DNA of 64,000 nt from positions 1-64,000 of the forward strand of contig CATLGV010000021.1 in assembly GCA_949948735.1 (NCBI GenBank), written 5' to 3'. The notes under the pieces are model-generated. The model was given only the letters and a program-made list of their open reading frames with translations, was not told the DNA's origin and made no database searches. Positions 29,921-39,251 of this stretch are shown here, one piece after another. Within the stretch, counting starts at the first letter, position 1; every line of letters starts with the position of its first letter. A program made the translations under genes and the position numbers. The stretch is from an uncultured Lachnospiraceae bacterium. Lineage in GTDB: Bacteria > Bacillota > Clostridia > Lachnospirales > Lachnospiraceae.

Positions 29921-30559
29921 ATGAAATACGCCGATATTGTAAATACTTTAAGGGAGGTTGGGCAAAACAACTCCAGAGAGTGGTACATGGAGCACAGGGA
30001 GCTTTTTAAAGAAATCCATATGGTTTTAAATGATATGTATTTTAAAGTGGGTAATAAGCTGCGCGAGGAGGCGGAAATAGATATCGCCCCCGCAAAAAGC
30101 ATATCAAGGCCGTACAACGACCAGCGATTCGGCAATAAGCCGTATTTAAAAGAGGCGTTGTGGATAACCTTTCAGTCAAACGCCGTTCCTGCGCCTGCGT
30201 TTTTCACGGAGTTTTCGCCCTTTGGGATACGGACGGGCATGGGATATTATGCCGCAACGCCCGCACAGATGAGGGATCTGAGAAAGAAGATTGACGATGC
30301 GCCGGAGGTGTTTTCGGACAGGATAGAGGAGGCGCTGGCGGATAAGGATATCGAGATGATCGGGGAAGCGTACAGGAAAAAATTTGCGTCCGATTATGAA
30401 GGCGTGCTGGAGAAATTATACAATTATAAAAGCGTTTATTTTCAGAAAATTGTTCCGGCGGATGATTGGGAGCGCCTTGAGCAGATTTCGACGGATACTT
30501 TTTCGAAGCTCGCCCCGCTTTACAGGCTGTTCCGGTCCTGCCAGGGAAATGCCGATTAA
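29921..30559 (+). CDS. DUF2461-like protein
   Basis: NNSREWYMEHRELFKE…DIAPAKSISRPYNDQRFG. Confidence 0.65.
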   Translation: MKYADIVNTLREVGQNNSREWYMEHRELFKEIHMVLNDMYFKVGNKLREEAEIDIAPAKSISRPYNDQRFGNKPYLKEALWITFQSNAVPAPAFFTEFSPFGIRTGMGYYAATPAQMRDLRKKIDDAPEVFSDRIEEALADKDIEMIGEAYRKKFASDYEGVLEKLYNYKSVYFQKIVPADDWERLEQISTDTFSKLAPLYRLFRSCQGNAD

Positions 30560-30687
30560 AGCGTTTACTCGGAGCTTTTGGTACAGGAATATATTGACGG
30601 CACCCCGGCTTAAGCTTATAATTTATCCACACAGGGACAGAAAATCATCCGCCAAAGGAGCGGTATTTGAGGGGCGTGGCAGAGGAT

Positions 30688-31419
30688 ATGCGGGTAGCAG
30701 TTTGTGATGATGAGACGGCGCAGCAGCAGCTGATGGAAAAATATCTGAGAGAGTGGGGCGGGCAGCGCGGCATTCGGATGGATACCGTAATGTTTCCGGA
30801 CGGGGAGAGCCTGCTGTTTGCATGGGAAGAGGACAAGGCGTTTGACCTGTTGATTCTGGATATAGAGATGCGCAAAATAAACGGTATGGCGCTTGCGCGG
30901 GAGATTCGCAGGACGGACGCGACGGTACCGATATTGTTCGTCACGGGCTATGACGAATATATGGCGCAGGGCTATGAGGTTTCGGCGCTCCATTATCTGT
31001 TGAAGCCTGTGAGCAGGGAGAAGCTTTTCGGAACGCTTGACCGTCTGCAGGACAGTGTCAGAAGCGAGGACAAATTCCTCTTTAAGATAGGGGAGGCAGC
31101 GGTATCGCTGCTGGAATCCAGAATCTGGTATATCGAGGCCTGCGCGCACAAATGCATTCTTTATACGGAAGATGCGCACTATGAGCTGCGCCGGAGCATT
31201 ACGGAGATAGAGGCGTATCTGACGAAATCGGCGCAGAAGAGCACGCCGGCGTTCATGCGCTGTCATCGTTCTTATCTCGTCAATCTCCGACACATATCCG
31301 GTATTGCAAAAAATGATCTGATACTGGATAATGGAGTCAGGCTTCCTGTCAGCAGGAATGCCTATAAGGAGATGAATGAGGCGTTTATTCAGCGGCATGT
31401 AAAAGAACCGCGCGAATAG
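30688..31419 (+). CDS. LytTR family response regulator (AgrA-like)
   Basis: REC domain (DLLILDIEMRKINGM) and LytTR domain (FMRCHRSYLVNLRHI). Confidence 0.9.
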   Translation: MRVAVCDDETAQQQLMEKYLREWGGQRGIRMDTVMFPDGESLLFAWEEDKAFDLLILDIEMRKINGMALAREIRRTDATVPILFVTGYDEYMAQGYEVSALHYLLKPVSREKLFGTLDRLQDSVRSEDKFLFKIGEAAVSLLESRIWYIEACAHKCILYTEDAHYELRRSITEIEAYLTKSAQKSTPAFMRCHRSYLVNLRHISGIAKNDLILDNGVRLPVSRNAYKEMNEAFIQRHVKEPRE

Positions 31420-31463
31420 GACGCCTGGCCATACCGGTATAGAAGGAGAGGCAGGTTATTCAA

Positions 31464-32225
31464 ATGGGGGGGATATTTTATCCGGTTATCGCGGGAATTG
31501 TGCTTTTGATTGCCGCCAATCTGGCTGCATGGCTTTTGCTTCTGCCCCGGATTGTCAATCGGAAAATCAGCCGGTTCCAGAATGAACTGGTAAATTGTCA
31601 TTATGATGAGGTCGACGTGATGTACCGCAAAATGCGGGGATGGCGGCATGATTATCACAATCATATTCAGGCGCTTAAGGCATATATGGAGCTTGCGCAG
31701 TACGACGAGGTAAAGAAGTATATCGATATGCTGGAGGAGGATCTGAGTGCGGTAGACACGGTGCTGCGCACGGGAAACGTTATGGTGGACGCTATTCTCA
31801 ACAGCAAGCTGACCCTGATTCGCGAAAAGGGGATTGACGTATGCGCGACGGCGGTCGTGCCGGAGGACATTGCCGTTTCCGGCGTTGATTTATCCGTGCT
31901 TATCGGGAATCTGCTGGATAACGCGATGGAAGCGTGTATGCGGATTCCCGATGAGGAGAGACGTTTCATCCGCATATATATCGATATTGTCAAAAAGCAG
32001 CTCTACATCTGCGTCACAAACACCATGGCCGGGCGGGCGGTAAAAACGGCCGGTATTTTTCGAACGACTAAGACGGGTGACGGAAGCGAGCCGCGTGTTC
32101 ACGGCTTTGGCCTGATCAGCATTGACCGCATTGTATCAAAATACAACGGATATATAAACAGACAGACGGAAGACGGCGTATTTGCAACTGAGGTGATGCT
32201 GCCGCTCTCCCCGCTTCAGACATAA
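31464..32225 (+). CDS. GHKL sensor histidine kinase (AgrC-like) with a short single-TM input region
   Basis: RKMRGWRHDYHNHIQ H-box; LIGNLLDNAMEAC N-box; HGFGLISI. Confidence 0.85.
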   Translation: MGGIFYPVIAGIVLLIAANLAAWLLLLPRIVNRKISRFQNELVNCHYDEVDVMYRKMRGWRHDYHNHIQALKAYMELAQYDEVKKYIDMLEEDLSAVDTVLRTGNVMVDAILNSKLTLIREKGIDVCATAVVPEDIAVSGVDLSVLIGNLLDNAMEACMRIPDEERRFIRIYIDIVKKQLYICVTNTMAGRAVKTAGIFRTTKTGDGSEPRVHGFGLISIDRIVSKYNGYINRQTEDGVFATEVMLPLSPLQT

Positions 32226-32259
32226 AGAAACGCAGGCCGCCGGGCTTGCGTTTCTTTTC
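32225..32259 (+). terminator. Rho-independent terminator after the histidine kinase
   Basis: AAGAAACGCA-ggccgccgggct-TGCGTTTCTTTTC. Confidence 0.8.
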
Positions 32260-32357
32260 GTGCATGTATTTCTACTACTCGTGCCAAAAGGATTATACGC
32301 AGAAATGTTATGATATGATAAGACGTGTAGGAATACGCATACGATTGAAGGGGAAAA

Positions 32358-32394
32358 GATTGAAAAATAAGTCTGATGACCTTATTTTTCAATC
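32358..32394 (+). promoter_or_regulatory. 14-bp perfect inverted repeat upstream of the ABC exporter pair
   Basis: GATTGAAAAATAAG-tctgatga-CTTATTTTTCAATC. Confidence 0.55.
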
Positions 32395-32427
32395 GGAAAT
32401 TTGTGACGCTTCGGAATGGAGGGAATT

Positions 32428-34314
32428 ATGTTTCATAATAATGCACGCATCGAGAAGAGCGCTGGAAAATACAGTGTCGCCAGTAATCTGTTGTACCATT
32501 TTAAGAACCTGCTCCGGTGGGAGCCGGGCCTGTTCTGGGCAGGTATGCTGCTGCCGATTCCGATGGTGCTGTCCAACATGGCGGGGAACTATCTGCCGGC
32601 GCTGATTGTACGGGGGCTTGAGGAGAAATGGGCGTTTGGCCCGTATCTGACGGGGATTGCCCTGCTCCTTGCGGGCATGTGGATATGCAATGTCCTGTTC
32701 GGCCTGGGAGAAGTCTACTGTGAGGAGGGCAGGGTTCTCTACAGCAGGCATTACATGATGCCCTATATTGAGAAGCGGATGTCTGTGGATTACGATAAGC
32801 TGGAGGAAAAGCGCTTTCAGGATAATTCCGGCATTGCGTATAACGCGATTTTTAACGGGCGGGGACTGCGTCAGGCGATTTACAATCTTCCGATGAGCAT
32901 CGCGCATCTTGTCCCTGCTGTGGTTTACGGGATTTTGCTGACGCGTATCAGCATATGGATTTTGGTGCTGGTGTGCGCAAGCGCCTATATCCAGATAAAG
33001 ATGCTGGCGTGGGCAAGGAAAAAGCACAGCGCGGAACAGCCTGTATTGTCCGATTACGCCAAAAAGATGGAGTACCTGACGACACAGACGACCGACCCGC
33101 CGGCGGGAAAGGATATCCGGCTGTATCATATGGCGGAGTGGCTGATGAGCCGCTACGAGAAGACGCTGGACGCCATGAACAAAAAATTCGAGGAGGTGCA
33201 CATCTGGTATTTCCGGCGCGGCCTCACGGACGCGGCGCTGGATCTTCTGCGCAACGGCATCGTATATCTGTATTTGATTTATCTGGTGACGCAGGGCACA
33301 CTGAGCGTTTCGGAATTTGTGCTGTACTTCGGATTCTGTAACAGCTTTGCGTCCCTGAGCTTTGTAGGGTTGCGCGAGATGCTGCACATCGGTATTATCA
33401 GCAATACCTTCAACGGCATACGGGAGTTTCTGGAAGCGCCCGATCACAGGAACGGGGATGAAAGGCTTGCGGACGCGCAGATAGCGGACTTTCGCAAAAA
33501 AGCGGCGACCGTGGAGCTGCGGGATGTAAGCTTTACTTACCCGGGAAGCGAACAGCCGATTATCTCCCATATGAATCTGAAGATTACCGAAGGGGAAAAG
33601 CTTGCGATTATCGGGTTAAACGGCGCGGGCAAGACGACGCTGGTAAAACTGATTTGCGGCTTTTACCAGCCGACGGAGGGAGAAATCCTCTTTAACGGAA
33701 TCAATGTGGAGCGCTTTGAGCGGCGGCAGTATTACAGCCTGATATCCGTGCTGTTCCAGGACTATGTGCTGCTTCCGGTCACAGTGCGGGAAAATATTTC
33801 CTCGCTTCCGCCTGACAGGACGGATGAGGAAGCGCTTGTCCGGGCGATGAAGCGGGCGGATTTTCTGGAACGCTATGAACGTCTGCCGGATAAGGGAGAC
33901 AGCCTTCTGGGACGCGAAATCAACGAGAACGCAGTGGATTTCTCCGGCGGCGAACGGCAGAAGCTTTTGCTCTCACGCGCGCTCTATAAGGAAGCGCCGC
34001 TGCTCATTCTGGACGAGCCGACGGCGGCGCTCGACCCGATTTCGGAGAATGAGATTTACATGAAATACGGTGAGGCGACGGCAGGGAGGACCTCCGTTTA
34101 TATTTCGCACAGGCTGTCCAGCACGCGGTTCTGCGACCGCATTATCCTGCTGGAGGACGGGCAGATTGCCGAGAGCGGGACGCACGATTCCCTGATGGCG
34201 GCGAACGGAAAGTACGCAAATCTCTATGAGCTGCAAAGCCAGTATTACAGAGATGAGGAAAAGGAAAAGCAGCGCCGCAGGGATATGGGAGAGGAGGTTT
34301 GTGAAAATGAGTGA
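32428..34314 (+). CDS. ABC transporter, fused permease/ATP-binding protein
   Basis: GLNGAGKTTLVKL; FSGGERQKLLLSRAL; LLILDEPTAALDP. Confidence 0.88.
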   Translation: MFHNNARIEKSAGKYSVASNLLYHFKNLLRWEPGLFWAGMLLPIPMVLSNMAGNYLPALIVRGLEEKWAFGPYLTGIALLLAGMWICNVLFGLGEVYCEEGRVLYSRHYMMPYIEKRMSVDYDKLEEKRFQDNSGIAYNAIFNGRGLRQAIYNLPMSIAHLVPAVVYGILLTRISIWILVLVCASAYIQIKMLAWARKKHSAEQPVLSDYAKKMEYLTTQTTDPPAGKDIRLYHMAEWLMSRYEKTLDAMNKKFEEVHIWYFRRGLTDAALDLLRNGIVYLYLIYLVTQGTLSVSEFVLYFGFCNSFASLSFVGLREMLHIGIISNTFNGIREFLEAPDHRNGDERLADAQIADFRKKAATVELRDVSFTYPGSEQPIISHMNLKITEGEKLAIIGLNGAGKTTLVKLICGFYQPTEGEILFNGINVERFERRQYYSLISVLFQDYVLLPVTVRENISSLPPDRTDEEALVRAMKRADFLERYERLPDKGDSLLGREINENAVDFSGGERQKLLLSRALYKEAPLLILDEPTAALDPISENEIYMKYGEATAGRTSVYISHRLSSTRFCDRIILLEDGQIAESGTHDSLMAANGKYANLYELQSQYYRDEEKEKQRRRDMGEEVCENE

Positions 34315-36133
34315 CTTTCAGGTATTGAGACGGCTTTATGCCCTGTATGCGAAAAACTGTAAGGACAGCATCGTTGCCTGCGTGGTTACGTCGCTGTTTG
34401 CGGGGATTAAGCCCTATATTCTGCTGGTTTTATCGAGTATTCTGATAGAAGGAATGATATCGGGCACGGATTTTATAACATTGGTTCAATATGCGGCGGC
34501 AGGCCTTGCGATAAACTTTATCGTCGGCGCTGTGGAGGCCAAAGGCAGGGAGGTTTTAAACGGAAGCATCGAGAACTGTCTCGAGCGTGAGAACCGGGAT
34601 CTCAATGAAATCAGTATGCAAATCGATTACGAGAACCTTGAGAATAAAGAAAAGCAGGAGAAAAAGCGCAGGCATGAACAGCTTGTCAATACAAGAGGCG
34701 GAATCTACTGGATGCTGATATGGCCGCTGGATAAGGGACTGACGGCAGTGATCAGCATTATCACGACGGCTGTCGTTGCGGTTCCGATGTTCTTCGGGGA
34801 GAATGCGGTGGAGGCGCACGGCTTCTGGGCGTCGCCCGTGCCTGCCGCGCTGCTGTTTGTGCTGATTGCGCTGTGTATTTTTGGCACGAACAAATCAAGT
34901 ACCGTGACCAACAAAATCGGCGGCCGGTATTTTGACGGCTATAACGATGCGAGTAAGCTGTTGGATTATGTTGTCCACAATATTCTGAACCGAAGCGAAA
35001 CGGAAAAGGACCTGCGGATATTTGCGCAGGAGGATATGATAAAAAATACCTGTTTTTCCAAAAGCGAGGAGGGAATCGCCTGTCTGCGCAAGTCACGGCG
35101 GATATTTGCCCTGCAGGACCTGTGTCAGAGGAGCTTTTCCGACTTCTGCCTGATTGCGGTATACCTGTATGTCGCAGTGCGCGCATATATGGGCTATATC
35201 AGCATCAGCAACGTGGTGCTCTACGCCAGCGCGATTGTCAAGTGCATCGATTCGCTGCAATACCTGACATGGGCGATATTGGGCTGGAACCGTGCCATTG
35301 AGTTTGGCAGGGATTATCTGGATTATCTGGACTTTGACAACAGGCAGTATAAGGGGACCCTTCCGGTGGAAAAGCGGCGGGACAACCGGTTTCTTTTGGA
35401 ATTTGATCATGTATCCTTTAAATACCCGGAGAGTGACATTTATGTCATAAAGGATCTTACAACCACACTGGACATTGGCGGAAAAATGGCGATCGTGGGG
35501 AAAAACGGTTCGGGCAAAACGACGTTTATCAAGCTGATTTGCCGTTTGTATGACGTGACGGAGGGAGAAATCCGGCTCAACGGCATTGATATCCGCAAAT
35601 ACGACTATGAGCAGTATATGCGGCTGATTTCGGTGGTATTTCAGGACTACAGAGTCTTTGCCCTGCAGCTTGGGGAGAATATTGCCGCGTCAGAGGAGGT
35701 TGATGAGAAGCTGGCCCGGACAGCGCTGGAGAAGGCGGGGCTGGCGGAGCGCCTTCAAACGCTGACGGACGGCCTGAATACTTATGTGGGAAAGGAATTT
35801 GAGAACGACGGCGTGCTGTTTTCAGGCGGCGAGCGCCAGAAAATGGCGATTGCGCGCGCCATCTATAAGGATGCGCCGTTTGTCATCATGGATGAGCCGA
35901 CGGCGGCGCTGGACCCGATATCGGAATGCGAGGTATACGCGGGCTTTGACAGGATGGTGGGCTCCAAGACGGCAATGTATATTTCACACCGGCTTGCCTC
36001 CTGCCGGTTCTGCGAGGACATTCTGGTCTTCGACGGGGGACGGATCGTGCAGCGCGGCAGCCATGACAAGCTTGTCGGAGAGGAAGGGCTGTATCGGACG
36101 CTTTGGGATGCGCAGGCAAAATATTATGCGTGA
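34307..36133 (+). CDS. ABC transporter, fused permease/ATP-binding protein (heterodimer partner)
   Basis: GKNGSGKTTFIKL; FSGGERQKMAIARAI; FVIMDEPTAALDP; ATGA-type overlap with upstream ABC gene. Confidence 0.88.
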   Translation: MSDFQVLRRLYALYAKNCKDSIVACVVTSLFAGIKPYILLVLSSILIEGMISGTDFITLVQYAAAGLAINFIVGAVEAKGREVLNGSIENCLERENRDLNEISMQIDYENLENKEKQEKKRRHEQLVNTRGGIYWMLIWPLDKGLTAVISIITTAVVAVPMFFGENAVEAHGFWASPVPAALLFVLIALCIFGTNKSSTVTNKIGGRYFDGYNDASKLLDYVVHNILNRSETEKDLRIFAQEDMIKNTCFSKSEEGIACLRKSRRIFALQDLCQRSFSDFCLIAVYLYVAVRAYMGYISISNVVLYASAIVKCIDSLQYLTWAILGWNRAIEFGRDYLDYLDFDNRQYKGTLPVEKRRDNRFLLEFDHVSFKYPESDIYVIKDLTTTLDIGGKMAIVGKNGSGKTTFIKLICRLYDVTEGEIRLNGIDIRKYDYEQYMRLISVVFQDYRVFALQLGENIAASEEVDEKLARTALEKAGLAERLQTLTDGLNTYVGKEFENDGVLFSGGERQKMAIARAIYKDAPFVIMDEPTAALDPISECEVYAGFDRMVGSKTAMYISHRLASCRFCEDILVFDGGRIVQRGSHDKLVGEEGLYRTLWDAQAKYYA

Positions 36134-36202
36134 TATGGAAAAGCGCATAATAATAAATCGGAAGCTGACGCCGATGAAAATGAATGAAAAGAGAGAACAT
36201 CT

Positions 36203-36958
36203 ATGCTCAATGCAGGAAGCAGAATAGTAAATAATTGGATATACCCTATTGACAAGGGCTATGTACTGATAGATACAGGGTATGAAAACGGATTTGCACA
36301 TTTAAAAAAGCAACTGGCAAGGATGCAAATAGCCCCTCAACAAATACGATATATTTTTTTGACACATGCTCACGATGACCACGCAGGCTATCTGAATGAA
36401 ATACTCTCGGAATGCCCTGACGTTCAAATCGTTATGAGTGACAAGGCGTTAGAAAGATTATATAGAGGGCAAAACTCTTTTGATGGCGGTTGCACAACCA
36501 GGATTGCCTTGTTCTTTTGCTTCTTAATGAAGCTTGTTGGCAAGGGCAGGCATTTGTTTCCTCCAATAAAGCAGGAATATCAGTGCAGATGTATTCAGGT
36601 GACCGAACAAAACCGTAAGCAGATGGAGCTTTTACTACAAGGAAAAATCATTGATACGCCCGGTCACACTGTCGATTCTGTATCTCTTTTACGAAACGAT
36701 GGTTCTCTATTTTGCGGCGATGCTGCTATGAACGGCTTGCCAAGTCTGCACAGAATAACCATTTGGGCGGAGGAGAAAACGGCTTTTCTGAAATCCTGGG
36801 AAACAATCATTGCTCTTAGACCAAATCGAATATATCCGGGACATGGCAAGCCGTTTGGATATATTGATCTTAAAATAAATCTAAGGCGGGCAAAAAATAT
36901 GAAATTGCTGCCGATTCAAGAACCTCCGATTTTGAAAAAATGCGGCTCCGAAAAATAA
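36203..36958 (+). CDS. MBL-fold metallo-hydrolase
   Basis: YIFLTHAHDDHAGYLNE; DTPGHTVDSVSL; YPGHGKPF. Confidence 0.88.
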   Translation: MLNAGSRIVNNWIYPIDKGYVLIDTGYENGFAHLKKQLARMQIAPQQIRYIFLTHAHDDHAGYLNEILSECPDVQIVMSDKALERLYRGQNSFDGGCTTRIALFFCFLMKLVGKGRHLFPPIKQEYQCRCIQVTEQNRKQMELLLQGKIIDTPGHTVDSVSLLRNDGSLFCGDAAMNGLPSLHRITIWAEEKTAFLKSWETIIALRPNRIYPGHGKPFGYIDLKINLRRAKNMKLLPIQEPPILKKCGSEK

Positions 36959-37240
36959 ATAAGTGCGGTCAAATGCTTTTAGGACACCAAAGAACGGAAT
37001 TTTTTGAACAGGCAGCTGATGATACAGTGCGGCTGGTGCAAGAGAGGAATGCGTTTATGGAAATTCAATTTCAGTCACATTGGTTTGAGAAATGTATCAG
37101 GGAATATTTGGGTATTGCAGACAGGATGCTAACGGTGGTTGACCAATCTGGAAGTGGTGCGTCTGATGTCGTGCGAGACAGAGATTCATAGTCTGGCATT
37201 TTTAAAGGCGCTGCCCGGACTTGAAAAATTATGTATATGA
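36940..37240 (+). pseudogene. Remnant of a leucine-rich-repeat protein (frameshifted)
   Basis: HWFEKCIREYLGI… in one frame, then TNLEVVRLMSCETEIHSLAFLKALPGLEKLCI* in another. Confidence 0.5.
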
Positions 37241-37337
37241 GCCAATTAATGTTTATAACAGATGATTTTCAGAAAATATTTGCTTTTTCCCGTCAAATAT
37301 GATATAAATATGAACAGGAAAAAGCAATATTGTATAT

Positions 37338-37419
37338 GGGTGGATTCCCGAGTGGCCAAAGGGGACAGACTGTAAATCTGCTGCATCATGCTTCGGTGGT
37401 TCGAATCCACCTCCGCCCA
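37338..37419 (+). tRNA. tRNA-Tyr (GTA anticodon)
   Basis: Acceptor GGGTGGA/TCCGCCC, anticodon loop ctGTAaa, T-arm GGTGG-TTCGAAT-CCACC, variable arm; CCA not encoded. Confidence 0.93.
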
Positions 37420-37422
37420 TTT

Positions 37423-37445
37423 AAGTACCGTCCGGTACTTTTTTC
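37423..37445 (+). terminator. Rho-independent terminator of tRNA-Tyr
   Basis: AAGTACCG-tc-CGGTACTT-TTTTC. Confidence 0.8.
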
Positions 37446-38271
37446 ATTTCATCATATGCAGCACTGCCTTTGCCCACTCCCGAAACGGGAACCAATGCGC
37501 GGAAACATTTTCATCGATAATCCGTTCTATTGCCGCGTAGTCGAACTGCCGCGTCTTGCTGACCTCCTCGTACACCTCGCCGGCCGCATGGCTGAACCCC
37601 AGCGCAATCCGCCCGTATGCTTCATCGCCGACCGCGATTTGCCTGCCATAGGACAGTGCGCCAAAACAAAATTCTCCAAAGTTTACGGCGCCCATACAAA
37701 AAATCCCTACGGTTATCGCGCCAAATGCGATACAGCCCACGGCAAAGCTGCCGAAGCTGATAAAGCCCGCCGCGACGGTGCCAAGAGCCAGGAGCAGCCC
37801 TGCCGTAAGGACGCCGACGCTGACAATGCCCGCCGAGAGCAGCCCGACTGCGACAACGCCGCCTGCAAGGTTGCCGATGGCGATAACGCCCTTAGCCCGA
37901 TAAAACCCCGTGCCGAGATTTATATGCACAAGAGGGAGGCCCCGAAAGCTCCTTTTACTTTTATATTCATAGTGAACGCTTGCCGTTTCGAAGCGGCCAT
38001 GGCAGTTCCCTGCCGTCGATTCTGCCGGAATGCCCTGATTCTCCTGCGGAGAGAGGACGCCTTGCTTTAGCAGGTAATCCGTGCTGACCGCAAACAACTC
38101 GCTCAGTGCGACAATCTTTTCCAGATCCGGCACAGACTGGTCGGTTTCCCACTTTGATACAGACTGTCTCGATACGCCCAGCTGCAGGCCGAGCATTTCC
38201 TGGGAAAGTCCCTTTTGGGTTCTTAGCTTATAAATCTTTTCTCCAAGTGTCATAAAATCCTCATTTTTCAT
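37444..38271 (-). CDS. XRE regulator fused to a Gly/Ala/Val-rich short-period repeat domain
   Basis: HTH LGVSRQSVSKWETDQSVPDLEKIVALSELFAVSTDYLL; then GVIAIGNLAGGVVAVGLLSAGIVSVGVLTAG…. Confidence 0.8.
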   Translation of the reverse strand: MKNEDFMTLGEKIYKLRTQKGLSQEMLGLQLGVSRQSVSKWETDQSVPDLEKIVALSELFAVSTDYLLKQGVLSPQENQGIPAESTAGNCHGRFETASVHYEYKSKRSFRGLPLVHINLGTGFYRAKGVIAIGNLAGGVVAVGLLSAGIVSVGVLTAGLLLALGTVAAGFISFGSFAVGCIAFGAITVGIFCMGAVNFGEFCFGALSYGRQIAVGDEAYGRIALGFSHAAGEVYEEVSKTRQFDYAAIERIIDENVSAHWFPFREWAKAVLHMMK

Positions 38272-38516
38272 ACGAACCTCCATTCCCTCTCACGCATTCG
38301 ATTAAATGTACGGTTATTTTATCGCATTTAAGAAAAATAAGCTACCAACACGGCTTGGAAATGTGTCAACTGCCGGTTGCGGGCATTGATTTCTGCGGAT
38401 ACCTTCCCCGTAATAGTTGGTACCTTTTGAAGTATATAAATTGGCAAAGGCACGCAGGCCTTTGCCGGTTAAGTATAGCATCATTTTGAAAAAATGGCTG
38501 CAGCTTTGGCCGTATC

Positions 38517-39251
38517 CTACGCCCGCCGTGCCTTCCGTGTGAGAAGGACGGCGGTAAGATAAAGGCATAGGGCGCCGGCGGCCAGATACAGCAGGCGGGC
38601 CGCGCAGAACGAAGCGGTCAGCGCAAAGGCCGGTTCGCCGTCCGCACCGACGGGCAGCGCAAGCGGACGGGATGAAAAATATCCCGCGCCGAACAGGTCG
38701 AACGCCGTTTTCGGCCCGCAGTATCCCAGTACAAACGAGACCGCCGTCAACAGATAGAGAAGGCTTCGGTGCAGCCCCGCGAGGAGCTGCCCGAGTCCCG
38801 CAAGAAAGAGGAAGCAGGGCAGCGCAAGCAGGAGTGCGGGCAGCAGAAACGCTGCAAAGCCCGTAAAGTGAAAAAGCGCTGTATAGAAGTATGCGGCAAG
38901 GCCGGCTGTGACCAGGAAAATCAGCAAAAAGCATACGCCGGCTGCCGCCGTCCGCAGCAGCATCTGGCGGGCGGCCGTAACGGGCGCTGCAAGCGTGAGC
39001 GCTTCGACCTGCCGCTGCCTTCTGCCGTAATAGGAGGAGAGCAGAAGCAAAACCGCGGCCATTGCAGGCGGCAGCGTTTTACCGACGTACGTGCACCAGC
39101 TCCATACAGAAAAGGGCGCGGTATACGCGATACCCTGAATGATGTCCAGCGACAGGACAAACCAGGCAAACAGGCCGTTTACGGCAAGCAGTCCCCAAAA
39201 GCTCCGGTTCCAAAGCATTCTTTTCAGCTCATAATAAAATATCTTACTCAA
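38517..39251 (-). CDS. ABC-2 type transporter permease
   Basis: Six-TM-like hydrophobic protein, overlaps upstream permease/peptidase gene. Confidence 0.7.
   Translation of the reverse strand: MSKIFYYELKRMLWNRSFWGLLAVNGLFAWFVLSLDIIQGIAYTAPFSVWSWCTYVGKTLPPAMAAVLLLLSSYYGRRQRQVEALTLAAPVTAARQMLLRTAAAGVCFLLIFLVTAGLAAYFYTALFHFTGFAAFLLPALLLALPCFLFLAGLGQLLAGLHRSLLYLLTAVSFVLGYCGPKTAFDLFGAGYFSSRPLALPVGADGEPAFALTASFCAARLLYLAAGALCLYLTAVLLTRKARRA

Noticed and set aside
37330-38070. 246-aa plus-strand ORF
   Set aside because: It reads through tRNA-Tyr and is antisense to a well-supported XRE gene.
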